In this document: one piece after another, positions 9,649 through 13,459 of the stretch
How positions within the stretch are numbered: position 1 is the first letter of the stretch
Layout of the letters: every line of letters starts with the position of its first letter
Assembly (NCBI GenBank): GCA_900546005.1
Contig: URBJ01000057.1
Coordinates: forward strand, 1-13,459
Length of the DNA: 13,459 nt
Direction: 5' to 3'
DNA from: an uncultured Alistipes sp.
Lineage (GTDB): Bacteria; Bacteroidota; Bacteroidia; Bacteroidales; Rikenellaceae
The notes under the pieces: generated by a model
Databases searched by the model: none
The model's input: the letters and a program-made list of their open reading frames with translations, nothing else
What the model was told of the DNA's origin: nothing
Program-made: the position numbers and the translations under genes

Positions 9649-10683
9649 CTATTTCAAATAGATATTATGTTTCTCACACTCGGCAATCTGCGACTCGGGC
9701 CAGATACTTGCCTGTACCTCGCCGATGTGGGCACAACGCAGAAGGAACATGCAGGCACGTGACTGCCCGATACCACCTCCAATCGACAACGGAATACGAT
9801 CTTCGAGCAACGCTTTGTGGAAAATAAGCTCTTTACGTTCCGGACAACCCTCCAGATCGAGCTGACGCACGAGGGCTGCTTTGTCGACGCGGATACCCAT
9901 ACTCGACACTTCGAATGCCGATTCCAATACCGGGTTCCAGAAAATAATATCACCGTTCAATCCTTTGTAACCGCCCGGAGTAGGAGTACTCCAATCGTCG
10001 TAGTCGGGAGCACGACCGTCGTGTTTCTTTCCGTCGGAAAGGGCGCCTCCGATTCCGATCACAAAGATAGCTCCATATTTCTTAGCTGCCTCGGTCTCAC
10101 GTTCACGCGGCGAGAGTGACGGATACTCCTTCAACAAATCTTCGCTCTGGATGAAATGAATCGTCTCGGGCAATACCGGAGTGATGTGCGGATAGATATG
10201 ATAGATCTCACGCTCCATTTTCTGATAGACTCCGTAAATCTTCTTGACGATCATCTGCAAGAACTCCAAGTTACGATCCTCTGCGGTAATCGTACGTTCC
10301 CAATCCCACTGATCCACATACAGAGAGTGGAGGTTGTCGAGCTCTTCATCGGCACGAATGGCGTTCATGTCGGTATACAGACCATATCCGGGAGCGATAC
10401 CATAGGCTCCGAGTTTCATCCGTTTCCATTTGGCCAATGAGTGAACCACTTCAGCTTTCCGTCCGTCCATATCCTTGATCGGGAACGATACGGCACGCTC
10501 AACACCGTTCAAATCATCGTTGATTCCAGTTCCGGAGAGCACGAACAACGGTGCTGTAACCCGGCGCAAATCCAATGCCTCAGCCAATTCGAGCTGGAAA
10601 CGATCTTTGATCATTTTGATGGCCTGTTCCATAACTTCTGGAACGAGTTTGGCCCTGTACTGTTTTGGAATGTAGAGTGACAT
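9649..10683 (-). CDS. asnA: Aspartate-ammonia ligase (ammonia-dependent asparagine synthetase)
   Basis: Cytosolic enzyme that makes asparagine from aspartate and free ammonia, with ATP cleaved to AMP and pyrophosphate. It is structurally related to class II aminoacyl-tRNA synthetases. The 344 residues are slightly longer than the E. coli enzyme (about 330). Conserved stretches include GTGINDDLNG (51-60), YVDQWDWER (122-130), RAPDYDDW (224-231), SSMGIRVD (260-267) and the C-terminal class II-like GGGIGQSR (302-309). It uses ammonia rather than glutamine, so it lacks the amidotransferase domain of AsnB. Its place between amtB and glnN suggests it draws on the same incoming ammonium. The start is preceded by an A/T-rich sequence without a clear ribosome site, and 22 bases separate it from glnN, so the two are almost certainly co-transcribed. 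Confidence 0.97.
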   Translation of the reverse strand: MSLYIPKQYRAKLVPEVMEQAIKMIKDRFQLELAEALDLRRVTAPLFVLSGTGINDDLNGVERAVSFPIKDMDGRKAEVVHSLAKWKRMKLGAYGIAPGYGLYTDMNAIRADEELDNLHSLYVDQWDWERTITAEDRNLEFLQMIVKKIYGVYQKMEREIYHIYPHITPVLPETIHFIQSEDLLKEYPSLSPRERETEAAKKYGAIFVIGIGGALSDGKKHDGRAPDYDDWSTPTPGGYKGLNGDIIFWNPVLESAFEVSSMGIRVDKAALVRQLDLEGCPERKELIFHKALLEDRIPLSIGGGIGQSRACMFLLRCAHIGEVQASIWPESQIAECEKHNIYLK

Positions 10684-10696
10684 GATCCAACAAATT

Positions 10697-10705
10697 TAAC
10701 GGTTA
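10697..10705. promoter_or_regulatory. TAACGGTTA palindrome upstream of asnA
   Basis: A 9-base palindrome with a single central base (TAAC-G-GTTA), ending 13 bases before the asnA start codon. The same core, within the shared 11-mer TTTAACGGTTA, lies 14 bases before the first gene of the cluster. It may be a regulator site or part of a promoter/leader. Two copies could also arise by chance in A/T-rich leaders. Confidence 0.3.
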
Positions 10706-10740
10706 TTATTTTAAATTGAAAAGCTTATTACTGTTTTTTG

Positions 10741-10776
10741 GGGATTCCGGCCTGGACTCCATCCGACCGGAATCCC
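10741..10776 (-). promoter_or_regulatory. Perfect 10-bp stem hairpin in the amtB-asnA gap
   Basis: The 110-base gap after amtB holds the arms GGGATTCCGG (10741-10750) and CCGGAATCCC (10767-10776) with a 16-base loop. On the minus strand the hairpin is followed by CCAAAAAACAG, an A-run rather than a U-tract, so it does not look like an efficient intrinsic terminator. A leaky terminator, an RNA-processing or 3'-stabilising structure separating amtB from asnA levels, or a DNA operator are all possible. Confidence 0.5.
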
Positions 10777-10793
10777 TTGTTAACTCAAACTAA

Positions 10794-12203
10794 TTAGTTG
10801 TTGTAGGCAGTTTCACCATGTTCGTACACATCGAGACCCTCTTCTTCAACACGTTTGTCTACCCGAATACCGATCCATTTGTCGACAATCTTATAGAGGA
10901 CAAAGGTAATCACTGCACTGAAGACAATCGCAACGACCGTTGCAAAAACCTGTACCCAGAGTTGATGCCAGTCACCGTAAAGAGCTCCTTGTACACCGCC
11001 CTCACCGGTAATGTATTGCGTTGCGAAGACACCCGTCAAGATAGATCCTACGATACCTCCCACACCGTGTACACCGAAAGCATCGAGAGCATCGTCGTAT
11101 TTGAATTTGGGTTTAACGACAGCCACCATGATGAAGCAGATGATCGGAGTAATGAAACCGATGCAGAATGCCCCGAGCAGATCGACCGTCCCTGCCGCCG
11201 GAGTAATGGCAACCAATCCGGCAACTGCACCCGTACAAGCACCTACGGTAGTCGGTTTCTTGTTGCACAACCAATCGATGACCATCCATGTGATTGCGGC
11301 TACCGCTGTGGCAACATGTGTTACAAGGAAGGCGTTTGCGGCCAAACCATCGGCTGCCAGACCGCTACCGGCGTTGAAACCGAACCAACCCAACCACAGG
11401 AAGCTCGTTCCGAGGAATACGAACGTAATGTTATGAGGAACAATCGGATGTCCGACGCGATAATCTTCACGTTTACCCAGCATCAAGGCCATAACCAGTG
11501 CGGAAATACCTGCGTTGATATGTACCACGGTACCACCGGCGAAGTCGATTGCACCCATCTGTTGCAGGAAGCCGCCGCCCCATACCCAGTGTGCCATCGG
11601 GAAGTAGGCCAGGATCACCCAGAGCAGGATGAAGACTACGAAACCGAGGAATTTGATCCGTTCAGCGAAGGCACCCAGAATCAATGCAGGGGTGATCAGC
11701 GCGAACATACATTGGAACATCACAAAGACCAATTCAGGAATGTTTCCGGCAGAGAGCGTGTCGAGTCTGATGCCATGAAGGAATGCCTTGTCGAAGCCTC
11801 CGATAATGGCTCCCAATGGATTACCCGACTCGGCAAATCCTGTTCCGAAGGCCCAGCTGTAACCGAAGGCAACCCACAGGATACTGACAGCTCCTACGAT
11901 AAACAACGTCTGCATGATAAGACTGAGGACGTTCTTCTGACGAACCAAACCGCCATAGAAAAGAGCGATACCCGGAATACTCATAAAAAGAACCAATATA
12001 GTGGCGGTTATCATCCAAGCCGTATTACCGCTATCCAACACAGGAGCCTCTTCTTCCACCGTCTCGGCGGTAGCCAATGTCTCGACGACTTGAGCCTCAG
12101 CGGCATCTTGCGCCGACAATCCTGCGGGCAGAAGGATGGCAATCGCCAGCATCGCAACCAGCACGCCTAACTTGCCCCATCCATATCCGATATATTTTTT
12201 CAT
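10794..12203 (-). CDS. amtB: Ammonium transporter with N-terminal signal peptide
   Basis: Inner-membrane Amt/Rh-family ammonium channel, working as a trimer and gated by the PII protein encoded just upstream. The start at 12203 gives 469 residues. It is preferred because it begins with a signal-peptide-like MKKYIGYGWG plus a hydrophobic stretch to about residue 28, ending in a LSAQ cleavage context, and AAAAGG lies 9 bases upstream. An in-frame ATG at 12272 would add 23 polar residues that hide this signal. After an acidic linker (about 31-58), eleven membrane segments follow. The twin pore histidines are His228 (GGTVVHINAG) and His379 (AFGVHGVGG). The family signature FLWLGWFGFNAGS (268-280) is present. 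The cytoplasmic C-terminal tail (RVDKRVEEEGLDVYEHGE) is the part that PII contacts in studied Amt proteins. The acidic linker of nearly 30 residues before the first membrane helix is longer than in E. coli AmtB. Confidence 0.95.
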   Translation of the reverse strand: MKKYIGYGWGKLGVLVAMLAIAILLPAGLSAQDAAEAQVVETLATAETVEEEAPVLDSGNTAWMITATILVLFMSIPGIALFYGGLVRQKNVLSLIMQTLFIVGAVSILWVAFGYSWAFGTGFAESGNPLGAIIGGFDKAFLHGIRLDTLSAGNIPELVFVMFQCMFALITPALILGAFAERIKFLGFVVFILLWVILAYFPMAHWVWGGGFLQQMGAIDFAGGTVVHINAGISALVMALMLGKREDYRVGHPIVPHNITFVFLGTSFLWLGWFGFNAGSGLAADGLAANAFLVTHVATAVAAITWMVIDWLCNKKPTTVGACTGAVAGLVAITPAAGTVDLLGAFCIGFITPIICFIMVAVVKPKFKYDDALDAFGVHGVGGIVGSILTGVFATQYITGEGGVQGALYGDWHQLWVQVFATVVAIVFSAVITFVLYKIVDKWIGIRVDKRVEEEGLDVYEHGETAYNN

Positions 12204-12212
12204 GATATTTTG

Positions 12213-12218
12213 CCTTTT
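12213..12218 (-). promoter_or_regulatory. Ribosome binding site of amtB (AAAAGG)
   Basis: AAAAGG lies 9 bases before the ATG at 12203. It supports that start over the upstream in-frame ATG at 12272, and it is one of the few reasonable Shine-Dalgarno-like sequences in this cluster. Confidence 0.5.
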
Positions 12219-12259
12219 AAGTGAATGATTAAAAACTTTTCCAGATTCTCTTTCGAAAC

Positions 12260-12272
12260 ATGTGACGCACAT
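12260..12272. promoter_or_regulatory. ATGTG-ACG-CACAT palindrome in the glnK-amtB gap
   Basis: A perfect 13-base interrupted palindrome that begins 3 bases after the PII stop codon and ends 56 bases before the amtB start. The half-sites loosely resemble those of CRP/FNR-family regulators, but the spacer is shorter than theirs. It could be a protein site or a small RNA hairpin. Only the symmetry is seen. Confidence 0.25.
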
Positions 12273-12275
12273 CGG

Positions 12276-12632
12276 CTATTTCTCCTGCTCCGCATTATAC
12301 AGTGCGACATCTCCACGTTCTCCGGTCCGAATACGCACGGCATCCTCGATCGGGATTACAAAGATTCTTCCATCTCCGATTTCACCCGTATGTGCAGCCT
12401 TCAGTATGGCCTGAACGGTCTTTTCGGTATTCTTGTCGCGAACCACGATAGAGATCATGATCCGTTCGATCGAACTGGTATCGTACATCACTCCCCGATA
12501 GATTCGGGCCTGACGAGACTTTCCGACTCCTCGCGCATCGTAATACGAGAACCATTCGATGTCGGCTTCGAGAAGCGCCTCTTTCACCTCCTCGAATTTC
12601 GACTTCCGGATAATCGCTTCAATCTTTTTCAT
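12276..12632 (-). CDS. glnK: PII family nitrogen-regulatory protein (GlnK-like)
   Basis: Trimeric cytosolic signal protein that senses ATP/ADP and usually 2-oxoglutarate, and blocks the ammonium channel by inserting its T-loop. It has 118 residues and starts with the typical MKKIEAIIRKSKFEEVKEAL. The T-loop region is about 35-54. Tyr50 in YRGVMY sits where the uridylylated Tyr51 of E. coli lies, but the loop is one residue shorter. The usual Gln39, which helps bind Mg and 2-oxoglutarate, is replaced (GVGKSRQ). The B-loop TGEIGDG (82-88) and C-loop RIRTGERG (100-107) for nucleotide binding are intact. The gene directly precedes amtB, the classic glnK-amtB pairing, which is why glnK is chosen over glnB. 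No uridylyltransferase gene is in the window. Spacing is 36 bases from the upstream barrel gene and 72 to amtB. PII identity is certain; the mode of sensing is inferred. Confidence 0.95.
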   Translation of the reverse strand: MKKIEAIIRKSKFEEVKEALLEADIEWFSYYDARGVGKSRQARIYRGVMYDTSSIERIMISIVVRDKNTEKTVQAILKAAHTGEIGDGRIFVIPIEDAVRIRTGERGDVALYNAEQEK

Positions 12633-12668
12633 CTCATTAGTCTTTTTTGAGTTAATACTTCTTCTTGT

Positions 12669-13403
12669 TTAAAAGGAAATTCCGAAAACCAAATAGGCGT
12701 CATCCATAGCAGGCGAGGCAATGGCCTGAACAAAGATCGGCAGGGAATAGGATTTTGTAATCTTAATCTCCTTTGACGCTTTCAAAGAAACGTTGGAGAC
12801 TTGAAAACCTGTTCCACCCCATTTGGGAGCCAACCATGCTGGAGCATCCCAAGGTGCCGCTCCGACCGAGAAGGTCAAATCAACCGTTTTGACCGAAAAG
12901 TCGTAACCTATTTCTACATAGCTGGAGTATTTACGCTCCCCGTCGACCTTGTCGAGGTTACCTGCGAACATCGTACTCCAAGAGACGAACAACGGGAACT
13001 TCTCTCCGAAATGATACCCAACCGTAGCTTCGAACAGATGGGTGTTCATGTAATCCGAATAGAAGGGAGCACCTTGTCCGGCCCACCAATAATCGGTAAC
13101 ACCGATCGAAAATCCTTTGACCGAGTAGCCCAACGAGAGATCCAGCTCTTTAAATCCTTCGGCAAGACTTGTCGACCCCCATGCTTTCAAAGACAACCCT
13201 TTGTACGAAAGGCCGAGTGAAGGCTGAACACTCACGCCGGAACCTGCTTGATAAACACCCCGCCACACATATCCACTCACGAGATCTGCTCCCAAATCTA
13301 CATCCAGAGATGATTGAGCCTTTACTGAGGTTGAAACTCCTGTCACCGCCAGTGCGACGATCGCGATTCGCACTATATGTTTTTTCGAGAAAAATTGTTT
13401 CAT
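12669..13403 (-). CDS. TorF/Gcw_chp-like outer-membrane beta-barrel protein (putative channel)
   Basis: Predicted outer-membrane protein of 244 residues. A signal peptide spans about 1-29: charged MKQFFSKKH, then hydrophobic IVRIAIVALAV, then cleavage after SVKA. The mature part is made of alternating-residue beta strands rich in Gly, Ser, Tyr and Trp and ends in Phe (LVFGISF), typical of barrel proteins handled by the BAM machinery. There is no lipobox cysteine. The early SGYVWRGVYQ segment, followed by a QPSLGLSYKGLSL strand, recalls the Gcw_chp/TorF family (TIGR02001-like), small proteins annotated as putative porins, though I could not run a profile search. It is the first gene of the visible cluster and lies 36 bases before the PII gene. 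That context suggests a role in passage of ammonium or another small nitrogen compound across the outer membrane, but no substrate can be read from the sequence. Confidence 0.65.
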   Translation of the reverse strand: MKQFFSKKHIVRIAIVALAVTGVSTSVKAQSSLDVDLGADLVSGYVWRGVYQAGSGVSVQPSLGLSYKGLSLKAWGSTSLAEGFKELDLSLGYSVKGFSIGVTDYWWAGQGAPFYSDYMNTHLFEATVGYHFGEKFPLFVSWSTMFAGNLDKVDGERKYSSYVEIGYDFSVKTVDLTFSVGAAPWDAPAWLAPKWGGTGFQVSNVSLKASKEIKITKSYSLPIFVQAIASPAMDDAYLVFGISF

Positions 13404-13416
13404 AGCTTTTTTGTTT

Positions 13417-13427
13417 TTAACGGTTAA
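13417..13427. promoter_or_regulatory. TTAACGGTTAA palindrome upstream of the barrel-protein gene
   Basis: An 11-base palindrome with one central base, 13 bases before the start codon of the first gene in the cluster. Its core TAACGGTTA recurs in front of asnA. No clear Bacteroidota -7 box (TAnnTTTG) is visible in the 56 bases upstream of the gene, so the promoter may extend beyond the window. Role is inferred. Confidence 0.3.
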
Positions 13428-13459
13428 CGATTTTGTTTTTCCAACGTCTTTTTTTCGAA

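Noticed and set aside
10691..10698. TAAATTTG on the minus strand as a Bacteroidota -7 promoter box for asnA
   Set aside because: It matches TAnnTTTG but ends only 7 bases before the ATG, leaving almost no leader, and the -33 region (TTTTC) is a poor match. Chance in A/T-rich DNA is likely.
10818..12170. Long plus-strand open frame (450 codons) opposite amtB
   Set aside because: Antisense to a clear AmtB. The translation is hydrophilic and full of Asp, Glu, His and Arg with no domain, as expected for the reverse complement of a membrane protein gene.
12204..12272. Upstream ATG at 12272 as the amtB start
   Set aside because: It would put 23 polar, Cys- and Lys/Arg-containing residues before a good signal peptide, and the better ribosome site serves the ATG at 12203.
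13404..13459. Promoter for the whole cluster in the last 56 bases
   Set aside because: No TAnnTTTG box is present on the minus strand here, and only a lone TTG could serve as a -33 element. The promoter probably lies beyond the window.

Overview
The window carries a compact nitrogen-assimilation locus from a member of the Bacteroidota. The order Bacteroidales fits best, and an Alistipes/Rikenellaceae-like genome is a guess from balanced base composition and protein style. The main evidence is a type III glutamine synthetase of 729 residues, a PII protein with a Bacteroidota-style T-loop, weak or absent Shine-Dalgarno sequences in front of most genes, and a GH127-type glycosidase next door.

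Layout: positions 1-1262 (+) hold the 3' part of a DUF1680/GH127-type glycosidase whose start lies outside the window. A strong bidirectional terminator follows at about 1284-1325. Everything from 1349 to 13403 is on the minus strand. In transcription order it is: a TorF/Gcw_chp-like outer-membrane barrel protein (13403-12669), a PII protein (12632-12276), an AmtB ammonium channel (12203-10794), AsnA (10683-9649), type III glutamine synthetase (9626-7437), glutamate synthase large subunit (7343-2814) and small subunit (2791-1349). The gaps are 36, 72, 110, 22, 93 and 22 bases, with no clear intrinsic terminator before the end of gltD. No stretch longer than 110 bases between genes lacks a gene.

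The genes form one route for ammonium. A candidate outer-membrane channel may admit small solutes, AmtB conducts ammonia across the inner membrane under PII control, and GlnN fixes it into glutamine. GltBD then passes the amide nitrogen to 2-oxoglutarate to give glutamate, and AsnA separately makes asparagine from aspartate and ammonia. The three larger gaps (110, 93 and 72 bases) contain palindromes or repeats that could be operators, processing sites or attenuators.

Nothing here demands a wholly new system. The least explained points are the outer-membrane protein heading the cluster, the PII T-loop that lacks the usual Gln39, the repeated TCGCAC elements before gltB, and a TAACGGTTA palindrome shared by the regions in front of the first gene and asnA.
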